Origin: Topomyia yanbarensis
Lineage: Eukaryota; Arthropoda; Insecta; Diptera; Culicidae
Reading direction: 5' to 3'
Length of the DNA stretch: 64,000 bases
Assembly (NCBI RefSeq): GCF_030247195.1
Contig: NC_080670.1
Coordinates: 42,703,524 to 42,767,523 of the forward strand
Position numbers and translations under genes: made by a program. Below are positions 1-11,915 of the stretch, one piece after another. The notes beneath the pieces are model-generated. The model saw only the letters and a program-made list of their open reading frames with translations. It was not told the DNA's origin and ran no database searches. The first letter of the stretch is position 1, and the number at the start of each line of letters is the position of its first letter.

Positions 1-2069
1 ATGCAGGGATTCGCTCGGAATGCTATACAGCAGCGCATGAAAGTTACACAGCTGCTATACGTATAACTGTCTCATATGCTATGGGATTCCCTAACCATAT
101 GAGACAATTATGCGTATAGTGGCAGCTTCGGTGAGTGATGTAAGCTCGATGTGTTTCCAGGCAAGAATGTGAAAAATTCAGAGCTCTTGAAAAGAGCGAT
201 GTACATTTTTCGATGGATCCAAATACGTGGCTTGCATTTTTTCGCAACCACCTTGCACGGATAGAGGGCTCAGGTAGCTCACATTAATGTTAATGACATT
301 GTCTACAGATTTTTCGGAAACCAGAGGGATAGAGGAAAAACGTCAACGCTAGTGTTGCACGTTACTATCCCGAGGCAACCACTGCCGAAGCGTAGCAAAT
401 TGAAACTAGACTCTCACTCTAGTGATTTGAAATAATACCGTACCCAGTTGTAGACGACTGCTATCTACCATTACGAGCCCCGCCATCGCCGTCACAGGAC
501 TATATTTACAATACTGAATCAAAAGCTAAAATCAATAAACCAACCACCACCTCTCGAAAAGGACTTGTCCTGAGCCTGACTGGAGCCACATTTCTCTCTC
601 TCTCTGTCTATCGGTTTGGTCTCTCGTGTCGCGGAGTACGGTTGTGCACGCAGGAAAAAAGGGCGCGCGAACTGTGTTTATAAACTTGGACATTGAGTCG
701 GATTCAGGATCGGATTTCTCACTCGCGTGTCTGACGCTGATTGTGCGGTTTCAAGTAGTTGCTGATGGGGTTCAAGTTGGTACGTTTGCTTTCCGCTGCT
801 TTGTGTAGAAAGAGTGAGAGATTTGTTTTCACTGACAGGGTGGTGATGAGGTTGCGTGAAGTGTACACCAACGGGGTCTCAGAACTGGGTAGTAACTTGA
901 CACGCGAAGGGAAATGCTCGCCCCAAGGCCAGAAAGCGAAAGTTTGGACGAATAAATTATTGTTCTTGAAATGAACTGGTTATGTTATGATTGAAACGCC
1001 AATTATACGAACCGTTACAATTAGGGTGGTGCACCTATTCGTTGCGTTGTATTTAAGATCAACCCTTTTTAAACTTTTTTTAGTACATACCTTTCTCATA
1101 CTGAAATCTGAGCTATATTTACCAGGTATTTGTTTGGATATTGTTTTGGGAGGGGCTTTAAATTATTGCATAAATCTTTAATTCTGATTTGATAAAATTT
1201 TGAGAAGCTCCAGATAACAATTCCAAATCTAAGACAATAGAAACTAAAATCCTAAAAACATGTGCTTTGTCACAAAAGAGGCTATAATACATCGACTGAT
1301 TATTGATATTGAATTTGATTTTTATTATTTAACAACAAGTTACAATTTACTCTCGTTGCAACAACGGATATTCAAGAGTTCAAAGTATTTATATGCCAAC
1401 CGAATATGGCAATCCTTGACACGTTTGCGGGATGTAGAAGATGCTAAATCGAAATTCGTTTTGTCAGGATGTTTAATCGAATAGAATGACGAAATTTGCA
1501 CTAAAGCTTCTGATTTAGCAAGCGATTTGTAGATGCGCAGGAACGGTTCAACTTCCATTTTCTTAATCTGGAGTCTTGCCACTGTTACCAGTTCTGTGGT
1601 ATCATGCTAACACAATTTTTTGATATATTCTTTTTAAATGAAACTATTTCCAAAGCTAGCCCTGGCCTGGTAATTCAGAGCCCCGGTCAGGCAAGATTCT
1701 TGGCGATCAATAGGATTAAAATATATATTTCATTAATTTTATCAGCTAAAGGAAACTACCCAGAATTTAATATATTGTAGAAAATTGTCCACAAATTTAT
1801 TTAAAATCAAAAATTTACGTAACGTTTGTTAAAGGTATCATTGATGACACCATCAAAATAACTAGCAGCTACAAATTTGAATAAACTCAATAATTTCAGC
1901 ATCTCTTGCTTCCGACAATGGAAGGAAATACATCGCTCTTACTTCCCTTTCCAGAAGAGTAAATAACAGTTTATTAAAAGGTTTTATTTTACAGTAAGAA
2001 AGACGATGTACTCGCCCCAACGCACAGTGGCGTAACTATATCAAATCCATGGCCAAAATTATTTCACAT
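1..2069. other. No supported gene; unassigned DNA
   Basis: The open frames here are short, lack recognisable domains and do not join into a gene. A CT-rich run near 593-608 and generally AT-rich sequence are visible. I see no terminal repeats that would define an element. It may be intronic or intergenic host DNA. Confidence 0.5.
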
Positions 2070-2075
2070 GTTTAT

Positions 2076-3723
2076 TAGGGTGGGGCATTGTTATATGGAA
2101 AAACGTAATCATAGCCGCATCAACTGAGCACAGCACTTTTTTGGTACTTTTTGGGGTCCCAAACAACTGTGCAAAATTTGGGGTCGATTGGTGTGGACCC
2201 GGCGTGGCGCATTGCGTTTGAAATTTGTATGGAGGTTAGTATGGGAAAACCTACATTTTTGCATTTTTAATTCTACAGACTACAATTCTTCTTGTAGTAT
2301 GCCAACAAATAGATAGAAGTATAGTCCAGGATATGGTGAACAACTTTGCCGAAGCATGTATGGTGTTAGAATGTCTCTAAGCCAAGTTATAGCTGTTCAA
2401 AGTTCGATACATCGAATTAAATGCCAAAAATTATTTTTACTGCCAACACTGCGGGTGTACCAATGGTATTTCATATAGCATTCCAAAATAACATTATATA
2501 TTTTAGATTTACCACATTGGTATGTTTGGATGAATTATTCAAAAGCCTTAGCTCAATTTCATGAGCGTGGGTAGTTGAGCAATAGGGCGTAGTGAAAGGT
2601 GAGGGGGGGACTTTAATATGTAGAAATTCGAACTGAAATGTTGTCGAGTTGGAATGTTCAGACGAATTATTTCAAAACATTTACACAATATCCTACGCAT
2701 AATAGTAACGTTGAAATAAAACATACTGTATCCTTTTGCCTTGACTTTTATCAATAGAAGTTACGTTACAGACTGAATCAATTGATGTCGAGTTGATATG
2801 TCAGAGGATTGCATTGATTATATTTCAGTTTAATACGCACTATGATTTGATGGGATGCTCATTTCGATGCTGCTCGATCACCTCAAGCAAAAATTGATGT
2901 AGGGATCTGTAGATTTTATGTTGAAATCCAGAAATTAGCTTCACTCCTCGTGATCGAACAGCATAGAAATGAGCATGCTATCAAATCATGCGTATTATAC
3001 CGAAATATAATCCTCTGACATATCAACTCGACATCATTTGATTCAGTCTGTAACATAACTTCTATTGATAAAAGTCAAGGCAAATGGATACAGTATGTTT
3101 TATTTCATCGTTACTATTATGCGTAGGACAATGTGTAAATGTTTTGAAATAATTCATCTGAACATTCCAACTCGACAGCACTTCAGTTCGAATTGCTACA
3201 TATTAAAGTCCCCCCCCCCCCCCCATCACCCCTCATTACGCCCTATTGCTCAATTACCTCATGAAATTGAGCTAAGGCTTTTGAATAATTCATCCAAACA
3301 TACCAATGTGGTAAATCTAAAATAAATAATGTTATTTTGGAATGCTATATGAAATACCATTGGTACACCCGCAGTGTTGGCAGTAAAAATAATTTTTGGC
3401 ATTTAATTCGATGTATCGAACTTTGAACAGCTATAACTTGGCTTAGAGACATTCTAACACCATACATGCTTCGGCAAAGTTGTTCAGCATATCCTGGACT
3501 ATACTTCTATCTATTTGTTGGCATACTACAAGAAGAATTGTAGTCTGTAGAATTAAAAATGCAAAAATGTAGGTTTTCCCATACTAACCTCCATACAAAT
3601 TTCAAACGCAATGCGCTACGCCGGGTCAACACCAATCGACTCCAAATTTTGCACAGTTTTTGGGACCCCAAAAGAAACCAAAAAAGTGCTGTGCTGAAAA
3701 AACGATAATTTTGCCCCACCCTA
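2076..3723. mobile_element. Foldback (long inverted-repeat) element, 1,648 bp
   Basis: The two halves are inverted copies of each other: an arm of about 800 bp from 2,076 is repeated in reverse complement up to 3,723, with a short centre near 2,880-2,925. The ends are TAGGGTGGGGCA and its complement. GTTTAT precedes the left end and follows the right end, giving a 6-bp target duplication at 2,070-2,075 and 3,724-3,729. A poly-C/poly-G tract of different length sits in each arm. No transposase is encoded, and the open frames inside the arms are mirror images of each other. The TAGGG-type ends recall hAT elements, but the 6-bp duplication is shorter than the 8 bp usual for hAT, so the superfamily is uncertain. 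It was probably mobilised by an enzyme encoded elsewhere. Confidence 0.85.
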
Positions 3724-3729
3724 GTTTAT

Positions 3730-4645
3730 AAGCTTTTTTATACGATAACAAGTGATGAAAAATGGTTTTTCATGGTTTTAGACAATTTATGACCAAAATA
3801 TGAAATTATTAAACCTCCTTGCAGTGTGATGCAAAGCCGAAAATAAAAGAATTCCACGAGCATTATTATTTTTAAATGTAAACGTGTTCTTAGAGTAATC
3901 TATCAGTTTGAGGAAACCTCGCATTGAGATTTAGTCTCTTTCAACTGTTTTCATAAATTAAACCATTTTGTTTCAAGTTCATATGTTTATTTTGCTTTTC
4001 TGGTTTTCTTATAGTAGAAAAAAAATTTCAAGTTTTTGTAAATTCGGTAATAGAAATCTATCCAAGTGATTATCATATTCAATCTGGATTATTCACGTTA
4101 ACACTTGCAACCCGGAGACAAGGAACTGGAATGAGAAGATTGCGTAATTTGTTTGATGCTTCGCTTACGTTTCCAAGGCAACTTATGTACGTTACGTTTC
4201 ATATAGCAAGGTTGGTGGAAGTTATATTTCACACTCTTTTCTATGGCTATCGTGGTCATAATAGCTCAAGTTAGTTAATGGACGCAATCTAACAAAAAAT
4301 AATATGGGGGTCTCAATCAAATCATTCTTGACATATAAGCTTGAGCTTGAGCTTGTGCGACCACCCCTGGCCGCTACTCCGTTATCGATCTGGACTAGCT
4401 GAAGTTGCACAGGGAATAAGTAGATAATTATGCTTGGGAGTAGCGAAACATCTTTCAATGTGCAACTCCTGGTAATCCCAAATTGTTTATTGATCATTAC
4501 CGGCGCCGGCCAGACCCTAACGTAGATCGCGGGAAGAAAGTGAAGGATTGGTTAGTTCGATACTTGCTTTTGCTAGAGGCAGCACTACTGCGCACTCCAC
4601 AAGTATCACGGGAGGAGGATATTTGTTAGTAAGTATAGAAGTTCC
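3730..4645. other. No supported gene; unassigned AT-rich DNA
   Basis: Short unrelated open frames only. I see no domains, no terminal repeats and no RNA gene. Confidence 0.5.
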
Positions 4646-4878
4646 AACTACTACTTCTTCTTCTTCTTCTTTACCGACGTCAGAGAGGTGACTTCACATC
4701 TGGAATAGATATCGATCCATCAACTCATGGACCGGGGACCAACCGGTTTACATCCCTTCCGAAGGAAGACAACGCCACAGATTTTTTCAAAAAAAATCTC
4801 AATGACCTTGGCTGGAATTGAATCCAGGCCAACTGGAATGTGTGGCGGTCACGCTTACCACTCAACCAACGAGCCGTC
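4646..4878 (-). mobile_element. tRNA-derived SINE (Feilai-like)
   Basis: Read on the minus strand, the element starts with a tRNA-like head. A Box A-like TGGTTGAGTGGTA is followed about 35 nt later by a Box B-like GGATTCAATTCC, so it carries an internal RNA polymerase III promoter. The 3' end is a GAA repeat, seen as CTT repeats around 4,652-4,673 on the plus strand. Length, head and tail fit the tRNA-related SINEs of Aedes (Feilai family); assignment to that family is inference. Such SINEs are non-coding and rely on a LINE reverse transcriptase. I could not define a clean target duplication. Confidence 0.7.
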
Positions 4879-7449
4879 TCAAACTATTCTTTTCATATAA
4901 GATCTTTTAAATAACCCCAATACTGATTTTTTTAATTGTATTCTCTTAAATTTGAACAAAAACACAACATTTTTAAAGGGCCACTCGCTAGGTAGATACT
5001 GTATTGTATTTCAAGAAGAAATCATCGCAATTATGTGCGGGATACTTTTGGCCTTTAAACACAGCTTGTCCGGCAAAGTCGTAAACTTCTGATCCGATAA
5101 ATTTAAATAAATGGATAAATCACGGTCCAAGCTAGTGATTATAGGTCGAATTCAAATAGCCGAACCTAGCATTGACAGCCTCGGTGAGGGTTCCTGGACA
5201 TTACTGTTCCTGTGTTACTGATAATGAATGGGCTGACGAATTGGACAAAACAGGTACAGAGACTGCCTTTGTTGGTTCTGAGCCTGCTTTGCCATATTTC
5301 TATAAGTTGGATATAGGAAAAGATCCGATCTTGAACTCCAGCTGAGCGCTGCAACCATTGGCGCAGCGGCCAAGTAAAAGCTTTTATGAAAAACCGTACC
5401 CAGTTATTTTCTCTTATGCTTTTCGAAACCACACTGTGAAATGCTGATACGGGCTTTAACTGACCACTGCATTCAACTATCATCTGGCTGATCTGATTGA
5501 ATCCGGCTACGGAACCTCATAGCAGCTGATATACAACAGCCCAACCGCAACGCATTTGCGATTTCGAGTTTTCGGCTGTTCTTGCATAGTCGAAACTGTG
5601 TTTGGGCAACTGAAACTTGGTAACATACTAACGTTTTTAATCCAGTGGGGTCAAGAGCTTTTGGCTTTCTCGCAGGCGATTTGAACTACTTGTGAGTTTA
5701 GCCTACCTGATGTTTGTGTTTGAGCTGTCATTTGATTGAAGTATACACCTCGGTGAGAGTCCTAGAAGTTTCAGTCAATTCCATACCTTTCTCGAATAAG
5801 ACAGGTCAGAAACAAAAAGGAACCAATTCAAGAAGGAACTAAAATTGTTACTTGTTAGAGTAATTCCAAACTCGCTTCGCTCCTGCAACGGAAGAGAATG
5901 ATACCAGCATCGCTACCAGCTGCGCGTCGACTCACGATAGGACACCTCAGCAGAAACTTGTTTCTTTTATCTTTGATCAGGCTGCTTTATTTACCAAGAC
6001 CAACCAACCTATATTCATCCATTTGTTTCTATCCATTTGAAGCCATTAGTTTGAGCAGCGTTTGCCATCTTTGCTCTACGCATTGGCTTAAATGGTAGCG
6101 CTACATGTAATTGAAACGAAAAATGCTGATCCCTACCACTCTTCCTAATGGTACCAAAATAGGCTCTTTACCGTACCATCGGTACTCAATTGGTTTATCG
6201 TTCCGAGATCCAACCGCGACGGAGAAAGAGTCGATGATTGCGATACAGGTACTGTGACTAGGATTCTAATGAAGATGCTGGGGAGAAACTTTCTCTGCTA
6301 ACCGATGCAATACTGTGGCAATGATGATCAGTATGACCGAGTAGATGGAGGTAAACGTCATAAATATGTCACGTGCAAAATCAGGGTCAGCGTGTGGGGT
6401 GAATCGTTCATTCTATCTATCCAATCAACCAGAGGAAAAGAATAATGGAAAACGATGAGAGTTTTATGCCAACATAAACATAACAATGCCACTGGTACAA
6501 TATCGATTGTCTGTCGCTTCGAAGACCAACTTCGTCCTATGTCGGAAAAAGTTTTTCCTCAACATGCAGGCACCGTGGTAAAAAAAGGCGTCGGCGGAAA
6601 TGACTCTTAAGGGATTGTTCTTTCATTCGCTTATGGGACATTGATTGGATCGTGACACAATACATGACAAGCGTGAAAGTTTTTCTTTGGAGCTAATCAA
6701 ACACAGGGCCTACCACACCAGTAGGCCGTCCACACCAAACACAGGGCCTTTTCGATACGCTCAGGGAAGACACTTCATCAAACGTTTGGCCACCGTTGAA
6801 AATAATAGTTAATATACAGAAGCCTGGTGCTGTTTCAGGTGACGTTTTTCACCCGCAAAAGTTTATGCTTCTTTTACTCAGGCCAGCAATTTGTTTTTCG
6901 TTTCATTAGGTAAAAGCGCATTCCCACGAGTTTTGTTTTATTGCCGGACTATTTGTGATAAAAGAACTGCACTCCGAGAAACATTCTTTACAGTCTTCCT
7001 AGAAATCCAAACAGAAAAAAACCAACCCAAAGGATTTGTTTGGCGCTGTACGGCACGGAACAGTAAAAGGAAAAACTGCTTACACACAACTTAAAAAGAA
7101 AACGAGATGAAATATTTTCACATCAATCCGTCTGGCAATGCGGAGCAAAAAATTCTTCTACTCCTACAATCGCCGATATTTATGAGGAAACGTTGGGTGC
7201 TATTAAATTTCTGGATTAAGTCGAAGGAAAACGATGCCTCATTATAGTGAATCGAAGCTGTAATCGAAAAACTTATCATGTCAGCTTTGAGTTTTCAACT
7301 ACACCGGATTAATTTGTGTTCCTGGTGCGAAGCCTTTCGTGGGCTCAACTACCCTCCAATTTAATTTTTGATTTTCATGCCATTTTTATTTGTTCCTAAA
7401 TGTGTCATATCTAAAGCTGTAATGGCCAATTTTTTGAGTAAATCGATTG
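4879..7449. other. No supported gene; unassigned DNA
   Basis: The longest open frame is a 105-codon minus-strand frame at 5,166-5,483 with no recognisable domain. The string ACACAGGGCC occurs twice near 6,703 and 6,739. I see no element termini or RNA genes. Confidence 0.45.
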
Positions 7450-7689
7450 AAAATTGTGTACGGTCTTGGCAATGAAAACCGGTAAAACTGCTGGGAAGAA
7501 CGAGATCCCGGTTGAACTTCTCAAACACAGTAGTGAGCAGCTGCACCAAATAATCCACCGCATTATACTAAGAATAAGGGGGGACGAAGAACTGCCTGTT
7601 GGCTGGATGGACTCATTTACCTCCTCTACAAGAAACTGAACTAGTCGTACAAAATACTGTCGCGTATCCTGGTTAGCAGACTGAGACCG
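7450..7689 (+). pseudogene. RTE-clade LINE reverse transcriptase, N-terminal part (interrupted)
   Basis: The frame reads KTAGKNEIPVELLKHSSEQL, the segment that opens the reverse-transcriptase domain in abundant mosquito RTE-like LINEs, and continues as a weaker SYKILSRILVSRLRP-like stretch up to 7,689. The same domain resumes without loss of order at 10,374, so an R1-clade insertion splits this copy. The bases AGACTGAGACCG at 7,678-7,689 recur at 10,374-10,385 as the target duplication of that insertion. The reading frame is already damaged here, and the 5' part with the endonuclease is missing. The RTE clade is assigned from memory of the family motif order. Confidence 0.65.
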
Positions 7690-7715
7690 AGGATGCAAGA
7701 GAGATCCGCCGTGAA

Positions 7716-9651
7716 GTGTTTCGAGCTGCGAAATTGGCCCTTAACAAGGCCATTAAAAGCAGCAAGAGAGCGTGTTTCGACAACCTGTGTGAGAGTGCCA
7801 ACGCGAATCCGTGGGGTGACGCCTACAGAAACGTGATGGCCAAGACCAAAGGGGGCTCCTCACCCCCAGAACGGTCACCGGACCGGTTGGCGACGATTAT
7901 CGAAGTACTCTTCCCGGCTCGAGTCACAAGCCCTAGGCCACCTGCGCCACGAGAAAGCGTGGGCGCGGCCGAAATGGTGGCTCCGGTGACGAACGCAGAA
8001 CTACTCGCAGTGGCTGATTCCCTAGCAATGAACAAAACTCGAGGGCTGGATGAAGTTTCAAATAGCGCTCTCAAGGCAGCGATCATAGCGAACCCGAACA
8101 TGTTCAGGCTAGCTATGCAGAGATGCCTTGATGAGTGCCGCTTCTCCGATAGATGGTAGGTAGGTAGAAATTGGTGCTGTTGCCGAAGTCCGGGAAGCCG
8201 CCAGGCGACCCATCGGCGCACAGACCAATCTGTCTGATCGACACAACTGGCAAATTGCTTGAGAGGATCATCCTCAACAGGCTAACCCCGTACTCAGAAG
8301 GTACGGACGGCCTGTCAAGCAATCAGTTTGGTTTTCGAAAGGGTAAGTCCACGGTGGACGCTATCAACTCAGTGATAAAGACTGCCGAGATAGCGACTCA
8401 ACGGAAATGGCGAGGCATTAGATACTGTGCGTTAGTGACACTTGACGTGAAGAACGCATTCAACAGCGCAAGCTGGGATGCCATCGCGCTCTCGTTACAC
8501 CGGCTTAGCCTACCGGTGGGTCTGTACCGGATCCTGAAAAGTTACCTCCAGAACCGCGTACTGCTATACGAGACCGATGCCGGTCAGAAAAGGGTTCCTA
8601 TTACCGCCGGTCAAGATCGTCGTAACGACGTAACCTTGGAGGTCTATGGGGAGTCAATCCCTGGGTAGAACTAACCGCAGAACACGCAATCAACACGGTT
8701 GAGGAATGGATGAGCCCGAGAGGCCTGGAACTCGCTCAGCATAAGACGGAGGTAGTTATCGTCAACAACCGCAAGTCGGCACAACATGCAGTTATCCATG
8801 TGGGAGAAGTCGTGATCACCTCACAGCGGAGTCTGAAGTCTTTCGGAGTCATTATAGACGACAAGCTGACCTTCGGCTGTCATGTCGACTATACGTGCAA
8901 GAGAGCTTTGACGGCTGTTGCGGCATTATCGAGGATGATGTCCAACAGCTCAAAGGTGTGCGCCAGTAGACGTAGGTTAGCGGCGGGCGTTGCCGTATCT
9001 ATACTCAGATACGGAGGCCCGTCATGGTCAAGAGCACTGAGGGTAACCAGTTACCTGCAGAAACTGGAGAGCACCTACCGCGTGATGTACCTCAGAGTGA
9101 TATCTGCCTACTGCACGGTATCACACGATGCATCCTGCGTGATAGCGAGCATGATGCCAGTCGGGCTGGTCATCCGGGAAGATGAGGAGTGCTTTGAGCT
9201 ACGTGGCAATATAGGAGCCCGCGAGCGCACCAGGGTGGCCTCGGTCGCCAGATGGCAGCGTGAGTGGGATAATTCCTCGAAAGGTAGGTGGACCCACCGG
9301 CTGATACCTAACATATCGAGCTGGGTGGGTATACCCCATGGGGAAGTTCACTTCCATCTGACACAATTCCTGTCATGCCATGGCTGCTTCCGACAGTACC
9401 TCCACAGATTCGGGCACGCGAAGGTCCCCGTCTGCCCTGACTGCCCAGGTGTCGACGAAACTGCCGAACACATATTGTTCGTATGTCCTCGCTTCGTCGT
9501 CGAAAGAAGAGCAATGCATGACGTCTGTGGCTGAGACGCAACCCCTGATACCCTTATTCAGCGGATGTGTCAAGCGGTGGAGAAGTGGAACGCAGTCTCG
9601 ACTGCAACCACCCAGATTGCCTGTAGGCTGCAGGGAATCTGGCGCACCTAG
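7716..9651 (+). pseudogene. R1-clade ORF2 remnant: reverse transcriptase and C-terminal zinc finger
   Basis: In order the frames show the pre-RT linker (NPWGDAYRNVMAKTKGG), RT fingers (LLPKSGKPPG, FGFRKGKSTVDA), the palm motif A region LDVKNAFNSASWDA, a thumb segment and a C-terminal CX2CX8HX4C finger ending in AEHILFVCPRF. It is dead in several ways. A TAGGTAGG insertion near 8,157 shifts the frame. A deletion near 8,608-8,625 removes the PQGSxLGP block and the catalytic F/YADD aspartates, with the short shared string GTCAAGATCGTCG at the junction. A TGA at 9,532 interrupts the tail. The intact equivalent of the deleted motif is visible in the copy at 47.9 kb. Confidence 0.8.
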
Positions 9652-9719
9652 CAACAGACGACGGGCACGACTAACTAGTGATTGGTTAGTTGGATGCCTC
9701 GTGGCGTGGCAGAGGAGTG

Positions 9720-10160
9720 AAAGGGTGAGCATCCAAGTCAGTCTCACACGGTATGTTAAGGGTGAGCACAAAAGTCAGCCTCACCTGGTATGTTAGAGGT
9801 GAGCACAAAAGTAAGCCTCACATGGTATGTCAGAAGTGGGGCCTAAGAAAAATGTCCCACATGGGATGCCAGGAGGAGCGACAGGGGTGTAATAGAGTGG
9901 TACGATTGAGAGTGAACCAGGTGAGAGGGTGAGCATCCAAGTCAGCCTCACATGGTATGTTAGAGGCGAGCACAAATTTAAGCCAAGCAAGGTACGAAAA
10001 AGGTGAGCACACAAGTAAGCCTCGCATGACGTAATAGAAATGAGCACAAAAGTAAGCCTCATGTGGAGTGTTAGAGAGTGAATCAGGGTGTGACTGAGCG
10101 AGCACCCAAGTAAGTCTCATACAGAATGTATAAACGAGTGAGCGAGAGAGAGAGAGAGTA
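9720..10160 (+). repeat. 37-bp minisatellite in the R1-type 3' UTR
   Basis: About eight diverged units of the pattern GGTGAGCACAAAAGTMAGCC followed by TCACATGGTATGTTAGA occur head to tail. The same array is present in reverse complement at 58,740-59,035 at the same place relative to ORF2 of another copy, so it belongs to the element's 3' UTR rather than to the insertion site. Confidence 0.8.
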
Positions 10161-10373
10161 AGTACATCAAGTACAGCCATCCCCCAGAAGTAATACCGAG
10201 AGGTAGTCCTTGGGGTGAACAATGGCGGTGTCAAATGGAGCTTAGTCGGTATTACCTAGTGGTGTCACCATGAGAGCCTGACACTCCAGTACACCCCGTG
10301 TGGTAGCTTGGCATCTACTAATAGCACGTGCACTGGGTTAGTGCGTAAATTGCATTCTCCATTGAAAAAAAAA

Positions 10374-11100
10374 AGACTGAGACCGCTTGAGGAGTCCTTC
10401 GTCGGCGAATACCAGGCTGGTTGTCGTGAGGGCCGATCAACGACGGATCAGATGTTCAGTCTGTGGATGATCCTAGACAAATTCCGGGTGTACAACTTGT
10501 AGACTCACCATCCGTTCATTAATTTGAAGGTAGCGTAAGACTCAGTGAAAAGAAATGAGCTGTAGCAGATTGTGTCAGAACATGGCTTTCCGGCGAAACT
10601 AATTAGACTGATATGTGCGACGTTGGCTGGTTCACAATCAAGTATTCGGATTGCAGATGAGATCTCAACCTCATTCGTAACCGTAGATGGACAGCAAGCA
10701 AGCAAGCACTTTCAAATTTGCTGTTCAATATTGCTCTTGAGGAGGAGGAGGAGAGCTGGCGTGCAAAGGAACGGAACTATAATAACAAGGTCGCGTAAGG
10801 AGGTATTGCGAACGATATTGATATAATTGGATTCGATCGTAGAGCGGTGGAAGAGACCTTCGTGCCTTTTAAGAGGGAGACATCGAGGATAGGCTCAGTG
10901 ATCAACTCAGCCAAGACAAAGTACATGGTCGCAGGTAAAGACAGAGGCAGGTCTAGTGACGTTGCTTTCGAGGTAGCACTTGATGGCGACGTGTTCGAAG
11001 TGGTCGAAGAACTCATTTATCTTGGTACACTTGTGACTTGCGACATCGATATTTCCCGTGAAGTTAAAACGCGTATTGCAGCTGCCAATAGGAAACGCAT
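10374..11100 (+). pseudogene. RTE-clade LINE reverse transcriptase, C-terminal part
   Basis: This continues the frame interrupted at 7,689. Visible blocks are SFVGEYQAGCREGRSTTDQ, a fingers/palm stretch with DSVKRNEL and HGFPAKLIRLI, then INSAKTKYMVAGKDRGR, FEVVEELIYLGTLVTCD and REVKTRIAAANR, which is the usual order in RTE-like LINEs. Several stops and frameshifts are present. At the catalytic F/YADD position the sequence reads as I-A-N-D, so the first aspartate is changed as well as the frame. The element ends or is truncated where a mariner begins near 11,105. Confidence 0.7.
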
Positions 11101-11104
11101 GGTC

Positions 11105-11915
11105 ATCGTGGAGAAAGTTTACGGTAGACCACTTTCGAGACGAAAACGTGACCGTGAGTACAGTTTACCGGATCCTGGCATCCCTGAGCGTGAAGCGGAA
11201 GGCCGGTAGCGGCCGTCCTGCGAAGATAATGACGAAGAAGAAGAAGAAGTTAGTGCTGAAAAAGCTGTTCGACAACAAGGACTGAGCAAGTTTGCGTGAC
11301 GCCGGCCGAAAATCCCATAACTTTGATTCATCGAGCCCTCAAGATGGAAGTCGGAAGAAGACTCGGTCCCCCGAGTACACGGACGAGCAGATAGCAATCG
11401 TGAAATCGCAGTGCCGGTGGATGACGAAGAACTACCGCGGGGCGTCGTTAGTGCTGGACGACGAAAGTTACTTTCCGCTCTCAAGGACCTACATTTCAGG
11501 AAATGACAGCTACTATTCCAGCGACAAGTCGGACACCTCCCACCAATATGAAATATAAGTTTAAGCATAAATTTGAAGAGGAAGTTAAGCTGTACATCGT
11601 CATATCGGACAGAGGGATTTCAAAGCTGTGATTCAAGCCGAGCGGTCTGGACATCGATCAACAAATGTATTAGAAGGAGTGTCTTGATAGAATTCTTCTT
11701 CCGTTCTTAAAGGAGCATCATGCGGATGGGAAGTACGTTTTCTGACCGGACAAAGCGTCTTCCCATTACGCCAAGAAGACGCTGGAGTATCTAGAGCAGG
11801 AAAAGATACCGTACGTACCGAAAGAAAGGAAACCGACCAATATTTCCCAGCGCCGTCCCATTGAGGATTTTGTACGGCGTACGGTTGACCAGAGCCCGTT
11901 ATCCAATATTCATTG
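11105..11915 (+). pseudogene. Tc1/mariner-superfamily transposase remnant (D37E spacing)
   Basis: Blocks in order are a helix-turn-helix stretch (VTVSTVYRILASLSVKRKAG), a linker with SPEYTDEQIAIVKSQ, the first catalytic aspartate in LVLDDESYFPLS, the second in PDKASSHYAKKTLEYL, and the glutamate in RRPIEDF. Exactly 37 residues separate the last D and E. Frames change several times and stops are present, so it is a pseudogene. Terminal inverted repeats were not located; AT-rich sequence follows. The sequence differs clearly from the ITmD37E copies at 35-41 kb, so it is a separate lineage. Confidence 0.7.

Larger units (their letters stand above)
7690..10373 (+). mobile_element. R1-clade non-LTR retrotransposon, 5'-truncated, copy A
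   Basis: This insertion of 2,684 bp is bracketed by the exact 12-bp duplication AGACTGAGACCG (7,678-7,689 and 10,374-10,385) and ends in a run of ten A. It begins in the linker between endonuclease and reverse transcriptase, so ORF1 and the endonuclease are absent, as expected of 5' truncation during target-primed reverse transcription. It contains a damaged ORF2 (to about 9,651) and a 3' UTR with a 37-bp minisatellite (9,720-10,160). Related copies lie at 47,937-49,006 and, inverted, at 58,655-60,579. R1 elements proper insert in 28S rDNA; this relative did not, since its target is an RTE LINE. Confidence 0.85.

Noticed and set aside
626..974. Overlapping 60- and 71-codon frames near the CT-rich run
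   Set aside because: Out of phase with each other and without family resemblance or splice support.
2548..3325. Pair of 68- and 86-codon frames with nearly identical proteins on opposite strands
   Set aside because: They are mirror images in the two arms of the same foldback element.
5166..5483. 105-codon minus-strand frame
   Set aside because: No recognised motif, and its neighbourhood shows no exon structure; left as unassigned.
7690..10373. Possible rDNA locus because of R1-type LINE
   Set aside because: No 28S sequence flanks any R1-type copy here; the target of copy A is an RTE LINE.
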